From JACCWP01 sp963801045 (GTDB lineage Bacteria; Actinomycetota; Actinomycetes; Propionibacteriales; Nocardioidaceae): DNA of 64,000 bases. The stretch is taken from positions 1,364,001 to 1,428,000 of the forward strand of contig CAWDDC010000004.1 in NCBI GenBank assembly GCA_963801045.1, written 5' to 3'. This document shows, in pieces, positions 55,760-64,000 of this stretch (positions are counted from its first letter, which is position 1; the number at the start of each line of letters is the position of its first letter). Under the pieces are notes generated by a model. That model saw nothing but the letters and a program-made list of their open reading frames with translations. It was not told where the DNA came from and did not search any database. The position numbers and the translations under genes are program-made.

Positions 55760-57103
55760 TCACCCGGGCACGGGCACCGGGTCGGCCGGCTCGAGCGCGG
55801 GATCGTCGACGGCGAAGGTGCGTACCGGCCCGGAGGGCGTCTCGGCGGTCTCGAACCGCACCGTGACCCGCCCGCTGCCCGACCCCCACACCCAGCCGCG
55901 CCCGTGCTCGGCGTGCACCACGTCGGCGCCGGGCGGCCACTCGGCCGGTGGGCGGCCACGGCTGTCGACGGCGGCGAGGTCGAGCAGCACCGGGTCGGCG
56001 GGGGAGTCGGCCTCGTCCTCGTCACCCGGCAGCACGCCGTCGAACAGGTCGTCCTGGATCCAGTCCGCGAGCCCGGAGACGCCGACCCCGAGCAGCCGTA
56101 CGCCGCCCGACGTGTCGGTCTCGGCGAGCAGCCTGCGGGCCAGGGACGTCACCACCCGGGGGCTGTCGGTGGGCCCGGTCAGCGTCGCGGCGTGGGTGCT
56201 GGTCGTGAAGTCGTGCAGCCGCACCTTCAGCGTGACGGTGCGTCCTGACAGCCGCGCCGCACGCAGCCGGGCGACCACCCGGTCGGCCATCCGGTCGACG
56301 AGTGCCGACAGCAGGGTGGGGTCGGTGATGTCGGTGCCGAAGGTGTCCTCGACGCTGACCGACTTGGTCTCCCGCTCGGCCACCACCGGGCGCTCGTCGT
56401 CGGCGCGGGCCAGCCGGCCGAGGGCCTCGCCGTGGGCACGGCCGAGCTCGCGTACCAGCTCGTCGGTCGGCAGCGTGGCGACGTCGCCGACGGTCGTCGC
56501 ACCGAGCCGGCGCAGCCGGGCGGTCGTCGCCGGCCCGACACCGGGGATCACGCTGGCCGGCATCGGGGCCAGCAGGTCGCGCTCGGAGCCAGGCGGCACC
56601 ACGACCAGGCCGTCGGGCTTGTCCAGCTCGCTCGCGATCTTGGCGACCAGCTTCGAGGTCGCCATGCCGACCGAGGCGGTGAGCCCGCCGGTCGCCTCGC
56701 GCACCTGTGCCCGCAGGTGCTCGCCGAGCGCGCGCGCTCCGTCGACGTCGAGGTCGGGATGGGCCGCGGCGACGTCGACGAACGCCTCGTCCAGCGACAG
56801 CGGCTCGACCAGCGGCGACAGCGCACGCAGCAGCGCCATCACCAGGTCGCTGCCGGCCTTGTACGCGGGGAAGCGGGGCGACAGGTACGCCGCGTGCGGG
56901 CAGCGCGAGCGTGCCTCGGCGGTCGGCATCGCCGAGTGGACACCGTGCACCCGGGCCTCGTAGGACGCGGTCGCGACCACCCCGCGCCCGCCGACGCCGC
57001 CGACCACCACCGGGCGGCCCCGCAGCGACGGCTTGTCCCGCTGCTCGACGGCGGCGTAGAACGCGTCCAGGTCCAGGTGCAGGACCGTCGGCGTGCCGCG
57101 CAT
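55760..57103 (-). CDS. dinB: DNA polymerase IV (Y family) with extra C-terminal domain
   Basis: The 447-residue translesion polymerase has the catalytic aspartates in LHLDLDAFYAAVEQ and SLDEAFVDVAA, the ASYEARVHGVHSAMP finger, IPGVGPATTARLRRLG hairpin and a little-finger domain to about residue 345. The last 80 residues are unlike canonical DinB: PPGADVVHAEHGRGWVWGSGSGRVTVRFE resembles a small Tudor/SH3-like beta module such as the one ending UvrD/PcrA helicases. I infer a protein or nucleic-acid contact role. No beta-clamp motif is obvious at the extreme C-terminus. ATG 57103 starts the conserved domain. Confidence 0.92.
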   Translation of the reverse strand: MRGTPTVLHLDLDAFYAAVEQRDKPSLRGRPVVVGGVGGRGVVATASYEARVHGVHSAMPTAEARSRCPHAAYLSPRFPAYKAGSDLVMALLRALSPLVEPLSLDEAFVDVAAAHPDLDVDGARALGEHLRAQVREATGGLTASVGMATSKLVAKIASELDKPDGLVVVPPGSERDLLAPMPASVIPGVGPATTARLRRLGATTVGDVATLPTDELVRELGRAHGEALGRLARADDERPVVAERETKSVSVEDTFGTDITDPTLLSALVDRMADRVVARLRAARLSGRTVTLKVRLHDFTTSTHAATLTGPTDSPRVVTSLARRLLAETDTSGGVRLLGVGVSGLADWIQDDLFDGVLPGDEDEADSPADPVLLDLAAVDSRGRPPAEWPPGADVVHAEHGRGWVWGSGSGRVTVRFETAETPSGPVRTFAVDDPALEPADPVPVPG

Positions 57104-57225
57104 CGCCACATCGTGGCACCCGCCGGTGACGCCCGTCGTCCACAACCACCGCGGCCTGTCGCGGTCGTCCACAGGCGGGCGACCCGCGCCCGCCACCCGG
57201 GTCGCCGGCCGCCCAGGCTCCGGGC

Positions 57226-58326
57226 ATGGACGTCTCCTCCTCACCCGCCCTCCCGGTCGGTCCGTCGGCCGACCGCCCGGTGCTGCGCGTCCGCTCGCTG
57301 GCCGACCTGCTCGCGCTGGTGCCGGTGGCGCTGGGGTTCGAGCCGCACGAGTCGCTGGTGGTCGTGGCCGTCGCCGGTCCCCGCACCGGCTTCCACGTCC
57401 GGGTCGACCTGCCGGTCCGCCGGCGCGACGACGAGACGGCGGCGCTCGCCGACCAGGTGACGGCCGCTGCGCTGACCCAGGACTGCGCGCGGGTGGCGGT
57501 CGTGGCCTTCTCCACCGTCTCGACCCCGCGCGGGCGACAACGGGTCGACGACCTGCTGCGCACCGTCGCCGACCGGCTCGCCGACCACGGTGTCGACGTG
57601 CTCGACGTGGTCCGTGCCGACGGCGGCCGCTACTGGTCGCTGCAGTGCACCGACACCAGCTGCTGCCCGCCCGAGGGCACGGCATACGACCCGGCGACCT
57701 CCGAGCTGCGGGCCGAGGCGACGCTCGCCGGCATCGCGGTCGCGCCCGACCGCAGCGCGCTGGCGGCCCGGCTGGCCGCGGTCGGCGGTGAGCGCGCGGT
57801 GTCCATGCGCGCCGCCACCCGGGTGGCCGAGCGGGAGGTGGTGGCTGCGCTCGGCCTGCGCGGCAGGCGTGCCCTCGCGAGGCCGCCGGCACGGGCGCTG
57901 CGGGCGGGTGCCGAGCTCGGTGCCAGCCGCGTCGACCGGTTGCTCGATCGGCTGCTCGACGGGCTGGCGGTGTCCGATGCCGACGCGGCCGCCCTGTCGG
58001 TCTGGTGCTCGATCACCTGCTTCCGCGACCTGGCCTGGAGCCGCATGTCGTGCGACAACGCCCGGCCGCAGCTCGTCCTGTGGTCGGCGGTCGCCCGCCG
58101 GGTGGTGCCGCCCTACGAGCCCGCCGTGCTCGGCCTGGCCGGGTTCGCGGCCTGGCTGGCCGGTGACGGCGCCAGCGCGTGGTGCGCGGTCGAGCGGGCG
58201 GAGTCCGCCGCCCCCGGCTACTCGATGGCCGCGCTGCTGCGCGAGACGCTCGCCCGGTGCCTGCCGCCGGACGTCTGGCGTCCACCGCCGCGGGAGGTGG
58301 TGCTGCCGCTGCCGGCGAACGAGTAG
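57226..58326 (+). CDS. DUF4192 domain protein
   Basis: The 366-residue protein shows the DUF4192 opening RSLADLLALVPVALGFEPHESLVVVAV, then HVRVDLP and DVVRADGGRYWSLQC. A Cys pair CTDTSCCPPEG may bind metal. The function is unknown; the family is almost confined to actinobacteria. ATG 57226 is preceded by CAGGCT six bases upstream, a weak match to the leaderless pattern. It is divergent from dinB, with 122 bases between. Confidence 0.88.
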   Translation: MDVSSSPALPVGPSADRPVLRVRSLADLLALVPVALGFEPHESLVVVAVAGPRTGFHVRVDLPVRRRDDETAALADQVTAAALTQDCARVAVVAFSTVSTPRGRQRVDDLLRTVADRLADHGVDVLDVVRADGGRYWSLQCTDTSCCPPEGTAYDPATSELRAEATLAGIAVAPDRSALAARLAAVGGERAVSMRAATRVAEREVVAALGLRGRRALARPPARALRAGAELGASRVDRLLDRLLDGLAVSDADAAALSVWCSITCFRDLAWSRMSCDNARPQLVLWSAVARRVVPPYEPAVLGLAGFAAWLAGDGASAWCAVERAESAAPGYSMAALLRETLARCLPPDVWRPPPREVVLPLPANE

Positions 58327-58404
58327 CCGCGCGACCGGATCTCGGTCAGGCTGGGCCCGCACGCCGCCGTCCGCGTCGCGGGCGGTCACCAGCCGGGAGG
58401 CGCC

Positions 58405-59883
58405 ATGGGGCAGGACGTCGACCACCGGGTCTTCACCCGGGAGGACCGCACCCGGTTCCGGGCCAAGGTCCGGTCCTGCCTCGACGTGTTCGCGCGGATG
58501 CTGCGGGAGTCGCGCTTCGACGCCGACCGGCCGCGCACCGGCATCGAGATCGAGTTCAACCTCGTCGACGAGAACAACGATCCGGCCCTGCGCAACACCG
58601 AGGTCCTCGACGCCATCGCCGACCCCGACTTCCAGACCGAGCTCGGCCAGTTCAACATCGAGATCAACGTCGCGCCGCGGACCCTGCACGGCGGGGGACT
58701 GGGGGAGTTCGAGCAAGGCATCCGGACGAGCCTCAACTCCGCCGAGGAGCGGGCCCGCACCATGGGCGCCCACCTGGTGATGGTGGGCATCCTGCCGACG
58801 CTGCGGCCCGGGCACATGACCGCGCAGACGCTGTCGGCCAACCCGCGCTACGAGCTGCTGTCCGACCAGATCCTGGCGGCCCGGGGCGAGGACATCCAGG
58901 TGTCGATCGAGGGCCAGGAGCGGCTCGCGGTCACCACCGACTCGATCATCCCCGAGGCGGCCTGCACCTCGACCCAGCTGCACGTCCAGGTCAGCCCGGA
59001 CGACTTCGCGGCGTACTGGAACGCCTCGCAGGCGATCGCCGGCGTCCAGCTGGCAGTCGGCGCCAACTCGCCGTTCCTGCTCGGCAAGGAGCTGTGGCGT
59101 GAGACCCGGATCGCCCTGTTCGAGCAGGCGACCGACACCCGCAGCGAGGAGCTGAAGGCCCAGGGGGTGCGGCCGCGGGTCTGGTTCGGCGAGCGCTGGA
59201 TCACGTCGATCTTCGACCTGTTCGAGGAGAACGTGCGCTACTTCCCGGCGCTGCTGCCGATCGTCGACGACGAGGACCCGCTGCAGGTGCTCGAGCGCGG
59301 GGACACGCCCGCCCTGGGCGAGCTGCGGCTGCACAACGGCACCATCTACCGCTGGAACCGGCCGATCTACGACGTGGCCCGCGACCGCCCGCACCTGCGG
59401 GTCGAGAACCGGGTGCTGCCGGCCGGCCCGACCGTCGTCGACACCATGGCCAACGCCGCGTTCTACTTCGGGCTGGTGCGTGCCCTGGTGCACGACGAGC
59501 GACCGCTGTGGTCGCAGATGTCGTTCTCGGCCGCGGAGGAGAACTTCCACGTGGCCGCCCGGGGCGGGATCGACGCGGCGGTCTACTGGCCGTCGCTGGG
59601 CTCGGTGCCCGCCAGCGAGCTGGTGCTGCGGCGGCTGCTGCCGCTGGCCTACCGCGGGCTGGACAGCGCGTCGGTCGACCCGGCCGTGCGGGACCGGCTG
59701 CTCGGCATCATCGAGCAGCGCTGCCTCACCGGGCGCAACGGCTCGAGCTGGCTGGCCGGCGCGTTCCACTCCCTGTACGACGACGGTCCGGGCGACCGGT
59801 TCGACGTGCTGCGCAGCGTGCTGGGCCACTACCGCGAGCACATGCACAGCAACGAGCCCGTGCACACCTGGCCGCTGCCCTGA
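58405..59883 (+). CDS. GCS2-family glutamate-cysteine ligase-like enzyme
   Basis: The 492-residue protein matches the carboxylate-amine/thiol ligase family GCS2. It has the opening metal-binding GIEIEFNLVDENN near residue 48, ELGQFNIEINVAPRTL near 90, and TSTQLHVQVSP near 192. The long form with ENVRYFPALLPIV and LHNGTIYRWNRP is common in actinobacteria, where glutathione is usually absent, so the amine acceptor may not be cysteine. GGGAGG lies four bases before ATG 58405. Specificity is unassigned. Confidence 0.88.
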   Translation: MGQDVDHRVFTREDRTRFRAKVRSCLDVFARMLRESRFDADRPRTGIEIEFNLVDENNDPALRNTEVLDAIADPDFQTELGQFNIEINVAPRTLHGGGLGEFEQGIRTSLNSAEERARTMGAHLVMVGILPTLRPGHMTAQTLSANPRYELLSDQILAARGEDIQVSIEGQERLAVTTDSIIPEAACTSTQLHVQVSPDDFAAYWNASQAIAGVQLAVGANSPFLLGKELWRETRIALFEQATDTRSEELKAQGVRPRVWFGERWITSIFDLFEENVRYFPALLPIVDDEDPLQVLERGDTPALGELRLHNGTIYRWNRPIYDVARDRPHLRVENRVLPAGPTVVDTMANAAFYFGLVRALVHDERPLWSQMSFSAAEENFHVAARGGIDAAVYWPSLGSVPASELVLRRLLPLAYRGLDSASVDPAVRDRLLGIIEQRCLTGRNGSSWLAGAFHSLYDDGPGDRFDVLRSVLGHYREHMHSNEPVHTWPLP

Positions 59884-59924
59884 ACGGGCGCCGGCGCGCT
59901 GGACGCCGGCCGCCGGACATGCAC

Positions 59925-59930
59925 TAGCCT
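59925..59930 (+). promoter_or_regulatory. candidate -10 box (TAGCCT) for the UspA gene
   Basis: TAGCCT would give a leader of about 50 bases that ends in AGGGAGG (59974-59980), ahead of GTG 59985. Confidence 0.45.
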
Positions 59931-59984
59931 CACCGGCAACCGCAGCCGAACACCGCCCGCGCGGGCGACGGTCAGGGAGGTCGT

Positions 59985-60395
59985 GTGTCGATGGGCACCA
60001 TCGTGGTGGGCTACGTGCCCAAGCCAGAGGGCCAGGCCGCCCTGCGCCGCGCTGCCGAGGAGGCGTTGCTGCGAGACGCCAAGCTGGTGGTGGTCAACTC
60101 GCACCGCGGCGGGCGCGAGTTCGACCGCGACGACGCCATCCGCAGCGAGGGTGAGCTCGAGGCGATCCGCAACCAGCTGACCGAGGCGGGTGTGGCCCAC
60201 GAGATCCGCCAGCTGGTCCGGGGCATGGACCCGGCCGACGACCTCATCCAGGTGGCCGCCGACGTGCAGGCCGACTTCATCATCATCGGCCTGCGCCGCC
60301 GCTCACCGGTGGGCAAGCTGATCCTCGGCAGCAACGCGCAGCGGGTGCTGCTGGACGCGCCGTGCCCGGTGCTGGCGGTCAAGTCGGCGGAGTGA
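59985..60395 (+). CDS. universal stress protein (UspA fold)
   Basis: The 136-residue single-domain protein has TIVVGYVPKPEG at the first strand and the ATP-binding pattern IIIGLRRRSPVGKLILGSNAQRVLLDAPCPVLAVK near the end, where G-2x-G-9x-G(S/T) applies. AGGGAGG precedes the start; GTG 59985 sits four bases after it and ATG 59991 ten bases after, so either may be used. The following gene begins five bases after its stop. Confidence 0.92.
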   Translation: MSMGTIVVGYVPKPEGQAALRRAAEEALLRDAKLVVVNSHRGGREFDRDDAIRSEGELEAIRNQLTEAGVAHEIRQLVRGMDPADDLIQVAADVQADFIIIGLRRRSPVGKLILGSNAQRVLLDAPCPVLAVKSAE

Positions 60396-60399
60396 CGAC

Positions 60400-60978
60400 G
60401 TGCTCCACCTGACCCAGGACGACACCGCGGACGACCTGCTGACGCGCGACCCGTTCGCGCTCCTGGTCGGGATGCTGCTCGACCAGCAGGTCCCGATGGA
60501 GCACGCGTTCACCGGGCCGGCCACCCTGGCCGAGCGGCTCGGAGGGCTCGACGCCGGCGCGATCGCGGCGATGGAGCCGGATGCGTTCGTCGAGGTGTGC
60601 GCGGCCCGGCCGGCGGTGCACCGCTACCCGGCCTCGATGGGAGCCCGCATCCACGCGCTGGCCGTGCGCGTGCGCGACGACTTCGGCGGCGACGCGTCAC
60701 GGGTCTGGCGGGACGCGGCCGACGGTGCCGACCTCCGCGCCCGGTTGGAGTCGCTGCCCGGCTACGGCCCGCAGAAGGCGCAGATCCTGGTGGCGCTGCT
60801 CGGCAAGCAGCTGGACGTACGCCCGGCCGGGTGGCGCGAGGCCGCCGGTTCGTACGGCGACGACCGGGTCTACCGCTCGATCGCCGACGTCGTCGACGCC
60901 GAGTCGCTGACCAAGGTCCGCGCGTACAAGCAGGAGCGCAAGCGGGCGGCCCGCGAGGAGCGACAGGCCGGATCCTGA
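60400..60978 (+). CDS. HhH-GPD type base-excision repair protein
   Basis: The 192-residue protein has the small HhH-GPD helical fold: LLVGMLLDQQVPMEHAFTGP at the N-terminus and the helix-hairpin-helix LPGYGPQKAQILVALLGKQL near residues 117-138. It lacks the iron-sulfur loop of endonuclease III. The family (TIGR03252 type) is actinobacterial and presumed to be a DNA glycosylase; the damaged base is unknown. It starts at GTG 60400, five bases after the UspA stop, so the two are probably co-transcribed. The C-terminus is basic. Confidence 0.88.
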   Translation: MLHLTQDDTADDLLTRDPFALLVGMLLDQQVPMEHAFTGPATLAERLGGLDAGAIAAMEPDAFVEVCAARPAVHRYPASMGARIHALAVRVRDDFGGDASRVWRDAADGADLRARLESLPGYGPQKAQILVALLGKQLDVRPAGWREAAGSYGDDRVYRSIADVVDAESLTKVRAYKQERKRAAREERQAGS

Positions 60979-61030
60979 CCTGACCTGGGGAGCAGCCGAT
61001 CTGCGTGGCACACTGGGCCACAGCTCCGGC

Positions 61031-61070
61031 TTGACAAGGGCCGGCTTCGTTGCGCCCGGAAACTGTTCCG
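61031..61070 (+). promoter_or_regulatory. sigA upstream region: TTGACA and CGGAA-N4-TTCCG
   Basis: A perfect -35 hexamer TTGACA lies at 61031-61036, but no TANNNT box follows at 16-19 bases. Instead a palindrome CGGAA-ACTG-TTCCG (61057-61070) occupies that place, 14 bases before the start codon. It may be an operator or a stress-sigma element. Confidence 0.4.
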
Positions 61071-61084
61071 ACGAGAGGTAATCC

Positions 61085-62797
61085 GTGTCGTCCAGCCCGT
61101 CTCGGAAGCTGTCTGCTCAGGTGCTCGAGCACCCCCGGATCCACGAGCTGCTCAGCGTCGGTCGTACGGACGGGCAGGTGACCGCCGAGGCCGTGCGTAC
61201 CGCCGTCGTCGACGCCGGTGTGACCGCCGCCCAGCAGAAGGCGCTGGTGCGCATGCTCAGCCGGGAGGGCATCGCGGTGTCGGTCTCGGCCGACGACGCG
61301 GCGGCCCGTCCGCGGCGGGTGCTCGCGGCGTCGCGCAGCAAGTCCACCGTGAACGCCAGCGCGGGTTCGACGGCGACCAAGAAGCCCACGGCCAAGAAGG
61401 TCGCCAAGAAGGTCGCCCCCAAGAGCACCTCGAAGAGCGCACCCAAGACGAGCGCGAAGCCGGCGTCGAAGACCGCCGCGAAGCCGGCGCCCAAGTCGCC
61501 CCCCACGTCGGCACCGAAGTCGTCGTCGAAGGCCACGGCCAAGGACACGGCCAAGGACACGGCGAAGGACACGGCGAAGAACGCCAAGCCGGCCGCCAAG
61601 CCCGCCGCGAAGAAGGCCGTCGAGAAGAAGACGGCCAAGAAGTCCACGGCGAAGCGGGCCACCATCACCAAGACGACGACCACGGTGGGTCCCGACGGCA
61701 AGGAGTACGTCGAGATCACGGTCGGCACCGACGCCGCCGGCAAGAAGGTCCTCGAGGACATCGACGACACGGTGTTCGAGAAGGACCTCGCCGAGGACCC
61801 GACGCTCAAGGAGGACGAGAAGAAGGGCTTCGTGCTCTCGTCCGCCGACGAGGGCGACGAGCCCGAGCAGCAGGTGATGGTCGCTGGCGCGACCGCCGAC
61901 CCGGTCAAGGACTACCTCAAGCAGATCGGCAAGGTCTCGCTGCTCAACGCCGAGCAGGAGGTCGAGCTGGCCAAGCGGATCGAGGCCGGCCTGTTCAGCG
62001 AGGAGAAGCTCGCCAAGGGCGGCAAGATCTCCGCCAAGCTGCTGGACGAGCTGAGCTGGATCGCCGAGGACGGCCATCGCGCCAAGAACCACCTGCTCGA
62101 GGCCAACCTCCGCCTCGTCGTGAGCCTGGCCAAGCGCTACACCGGCCGCGGCATGCTGTTCCTCGACCTGATCCAGGAGGGCAACCTCGGCCTGATCCGC
62201 GCGGTCGAGAAGTTCGACTACACCAAGGGCTACAAGTTCTCCACCTACGCCACCTGGTGGATCCGGCAGGCGATCACCCGGGCGATGGCCGACCAGGCGC
62301 GCACCATCCGGATCCCGGTGCACATGGTCGAGGTCATCAACAAGCTGGCCCGCGTCCAGCGCCAGATGCTGCAGGACCTCGGCCGTGAGCCCACGCCGGA
62401 CGAGCTCGCCAAGGAGCTCGACATGACGCCCGAGAAGGTCGTCGAGGTGCAGAAGTACGGCCGCGAGCCGATCAGCCTGCACACCCCGCTGGGCGAGGAC
62501 GGCGACTCCGAGTTCGGGGACCTGATCGAGGACTCCGAGGCCATCGTCCCGGCCGACGCCGTGAGCTTCACGCTGCTGCAGGAGCAGCTGCACGCGGTGC
62601 TCGACACGTTGTCCGAGCGCGAGGCCGGCGTGGTCTCGATGCGTTTCGGGCTCACCGACGGGCAGCCCAAGACGCTGGACGAGATCGGCAAGGTCTACGG
62701 CGTCACCCGCGAGCGGATCCGGCAGATCGAGTCCAAGACGATGAGCAAGCTGCGGCACCCGTCGCGGTCGCAGGTGCTCCGCGACTACCTCGACTGA
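61085..62797 (+). CDS. sigA: principal RNA polymerase sigma factor
   Basis: The 570-residue protein has a long Lys/Ala/Ser-rich N-terminal extension (about 75-195, with AKDTAKDTAKDTAK) typical of actinobacterial principal sigma factors. Regions 1.2 (DPVKDYLKQIGKVSLLNAEQEVELAKRIEAG), 2 (NLRLVVSLAKRYTGRGMLFLDLIQEGNLGLIRAVEKFDYTKGYKFSTYATWWIRQAI), 3 and 4 (YGVTRERIRQIESKTMSKLRHPSRSQ) follow. Size, the charged extension and the exact region 4 ending identify it as the essential SigA/HrdB/RpoD. It starts at GTG 61085. Confidence 0.96.
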   Translation: MSSSPSRKLSAQVLEHPRIHELLSVGRTDGQVTAEAVRTAVVDAGVTAAQQKALVRMLSREGIAVSVSADDAAARPRRVLAASRSKSTVNASAGSTATKKPTAKKVAKKVAPKSTSKSAPKTSAKPASKTAAKPAPKSPPTSAPKSSSKATAKDTAKDTAKDTAKNAKPAAKPAAKKAVEKKTAKKSTAKRATITKTTTTVGPDGKEYVEITVGTDAAGKKVLEDIDDTVFEKDLAEDPTLKEDEKKGFVLSSADEGDEPEQQVMVAGATADPVKDYLKQIGKVSLLNAEQEVELAKRIEAGLFSEEKLAKGGKISAKLLDELSWIAEDGHRAKNHLLEANLRLVVSLAKRYTGRGMLFLDLIQEGNLGLIRAVEKFDYTKGYKFSTYATWWIRQAITRAMADQARTIRIPVHMVEVINKLARVQRQMLQDLGREPTPDELAKELDMTPEKVVEVQKYGREPISLHTPLGEDGDSEFGDLIEDSEAIVPADAVSFTLLQEQLHAVLDTLSEREAGVVSMRFGLTDGQPKTLDEIGKVYGVTRERIRQIESKTMSKLRHPSRSQVLRDYLD

Positions 62798-62813
62798 GCC
62801 GGAACCCGGGCCG

Positions 62814-63668
62814 CTACTTGGTGCCCCACACCACGACCAGCTCACACGGGCCGTGGAAGCCGTCCGGGCCCTCGAACCGCGTCAGCTCGTCGCCGATCTC
62901 GCTCCACGCCTCGGCCTGCTCGGCCGGCGACAGGCCGGACAGCATCTGGTGCAGCGCGCCGAAGGACTCGCGCTCGAAGCGGAGGCACTCCTGCGCACTC
63001 TGCATGCGCAGCGGGGCCGCCACCAGCTCGGAGCCGACGTCCCGGAAGCCCGCGCGGCGCAAGGCGTCCTCGGCGGCGCCCGGCGCGCCCAGGCTGAACG
63101 GGCCGGGCTGCCCGGCGGCCGGGGGCGGTAGCTGCGCCCGGCGGCGGATGATCCCCACCGGCACGGCGAAGAACCCGTTGCTCTCGGCGGTCGAGTAGAC
63201 GATCGCCGCGGCGCGGCCGCCCGGGCGGAGCGCGCGGTACTGGCCGGCCAGTGCGCCCGGCTGGTCGGGGAAGTAGATCAGCCCGAGCCGCGAGATCGCG
63301 GCGTCGAACGCCGCCGCCTCCACCTCGAGACGCTCCCCGTCGAGCTCCTGGGTACCGACCTGGTCCAGTCCGGCCGCGGCGGCATCGGCGGCCGCGTGCC
63401 GGAGGATCTCGGGGGAGATGTCGGTGGCGAGGACCCGGCCGGTCGGCCCCACCCGACGGGCCGCGGCGAGGGTCTGGCCCCCGGAGCCGGCGGCGACGTC
63501 CAGCACGGTGCTGCCGGTGCCGATCCCGGCGACGTCGAGCATGAGCGTGGTGGCCTCACCCAGCCACTCCTCCAGGAACGTTCCCCATCCGTGCCACGCG
63601 GCGGCTGCCTGGTCCCACTGCGCGCGGGTCGTCTCCTTGAAGCGGATCGGATCGAACGTGACGGTCAT
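62814..63668 (-). CDS. SAM-dependent methyltransferase
   Basis: The 284-residue class I methyltransferase shows motif I VLDVAAGSGGQTLAAARRVG, motif II-like VLATDISPEIL, and FDAAISRLGLIYF at motif IV (the usual acidic residue is replaced). The substrate is unknown; similar proteins are annotated as ubiquinone/menaquinone-type or UbiE-like methyltransferases. ATG 63668 follows GAGGAG. It converges on sigA. Confidence 0.88.
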   Translation of the reverse strand: MTVTFDPIRFKETTRAQWDQAAAAWHGWGTFLEEWLGEATTLMLDVAGIGTGSTVLDVAAGSGGQTLAAARRVGPTGRVLATDISPEILRHAAADAAAAGLDQVGTQELDGERLEVEAAAFDAAISRLGLIYFPDQPGALAGQYRALRPGGRAAAIVYSTAESNGFFAVPVGIIRRRAQLPPPAAGQPGPFSLGAPGAAEDALRRAGFRDVGSELVAAPLRMQSAQECLRFERESFGALHQMLSGLSPAEQAEAWSEIGDELTRFEGPDGFHGPCELVVVWGTK

Positions 63669-63786
63669 GACGGACTCCTCGTGGTCGGGAACGGTGCCTA
63701 CCCGTGGGGCGCCAGAAAGCACCTGGCAACCGCCTGGGGACGGCTGGCAGTTGCTGCTCGACCCGTTCCGGTAACACGGCCGGTGG

Positions 63787-63792
63787 CAGAAT
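63787..63792 (+). promoter_or_regulatory. weak leaderless-type -10 box (CAGAAT)
   Basis: CAGAAT, eight bases, then ATG 63801. The first base departs from TANNNT, so this is a weak call. Confidence 0.3.
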
Positions 63793-63800
63793 CCCGCGCC

Positions 63801-64000
63801 ATGGCCTTCGTGGGCCGCGCAGCGGCGCTGTCCCGGCTGCTCGGACGACTCGAGCAGGCGAGAGAGGGTCGTGCGGGCCTCGTGCTGGTGAGCGGCGAGG
63901 CCGGGATCGGCAAGACGACGCTGATCGGTGAGGCTGCGGCCCGCAGCGGCGTCCGGGTGGGCTGGGGCACCTGCGTCGATGCCGACCGGGCCCCCGCCTT
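63801..64000 (+). CDS. AAA ATPase / LuxR-type regulator, N-terminal part (cut by window end)
   Basis: The visible 66 residues start MAFVGRAAALSRLLGRLEQA and include Walker A VSGEAGIGKTTLIGE (about 32-42), the AAA_16-type opening of large LuxR-family or adenylyl-cyclase-associated ATPases. A C-terminal LuxR helix-turn-helix would lie outside the window, so the regulatory role is inferred. ATG 63801 is the natural start. Confidence 0.8.
   Translation, partial: MAFVGRAAALSRLLGRLEQAREGRAGLVLVSGEAGIGKTTLIGEAAARSGVRVGWGTCVDADRAPA

Overview
The window is a 64 kb chromosomal segment of a high-G+C actinobacterium. Gene order and style (HisA of the PriA type, an ANTAR response regulator beside tRNA-Leu, many start codons placed 6-8 bases after a TANNNT box) fit the Propionibacteriales/Nocardioidaceae; the exact genus is an inference. 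It is mostly conserved core genome: by recollection, the order from hisD to coaE parallels that of Streptomyces coelicolor. No prophage, CRISPR array or complete insertion sequence was seen.

Layout. 1-4.6 kb: 3' end of dnaE, a small membrane protein, a DUF3352 protein and a LON-domain protein. 4.7-18.3 kb: histidine and tryptophan genes (hisD, hisC, hisB, hisH, a lipoprotein, priA, hisF, two ABC exporter genes, hisI, a Trp-operon membrane protein, an HGxxPAAW mini-protein, trpC, trpB, trpA), mostly joined by 4-base start/stop overlaps. trpE is not here. 18.3-28 kb: SCO-type copper chaperone, lgt, gltB, gltD, pyk. 28-31.3 kb: a large secreted propeller-amidohydrolase, a repeat-bearing spacer and an unusual tRNA-Leu(CAA). 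31.4-37.2 kb: pdtaR followed by a minus-strand branched-chain amino-acid importer (livK-H-M-G-F). This block is visibly poorer in G+C than its surroundings and is bracketed by an IS21-type transposase fragment on one side and an apparent relic of a second livF end on the other. 37.3-41.6 kb: DUF554 protein, polA and a two-helix membrane protein. 41.7-45.2 kb: a secreted M36 metallopeptidase. 45.2-48.8 kb: rpsA with a long leader, a tiny membrane protein divergent from a GlxA-type regulator, and coaE. 48.8-57.1 kb: a group 2 sigma factor, a drug-type ABC exporter, oligopeptidase B, an orphan thiamine-diphosphate enzyme and dinB. 57.2-64 kb: DUF4192 protein, GCS2-family ligase, UspA protein, HhH-GPD protein, the principal sigma factor, a methyltransferase and the start of an AAA/LuxR-type ATPase.

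How the genes work together. The his/trp genes form two linked amino-acid pathways that share PriA for both the HisA and the TrpF isomerase steps. Lgt (lipidation) follows a lipoprotein gene, gltBD supplies glutamate, and pyk, polA, rpsA, coaE and sigA are housekeeping. The points most worth a second look are the bordered liv block, the tRNA-Leu(CAA) lacking a long variable arm, the three-frame low-complexity tail of lgt, the paired ABC exporter with one predicted dead ATP site inside the his cluster, the palindrome-rich divergent control region at 47.2 kb, the missing trpE, and the recurrent leaderless-type promoters.
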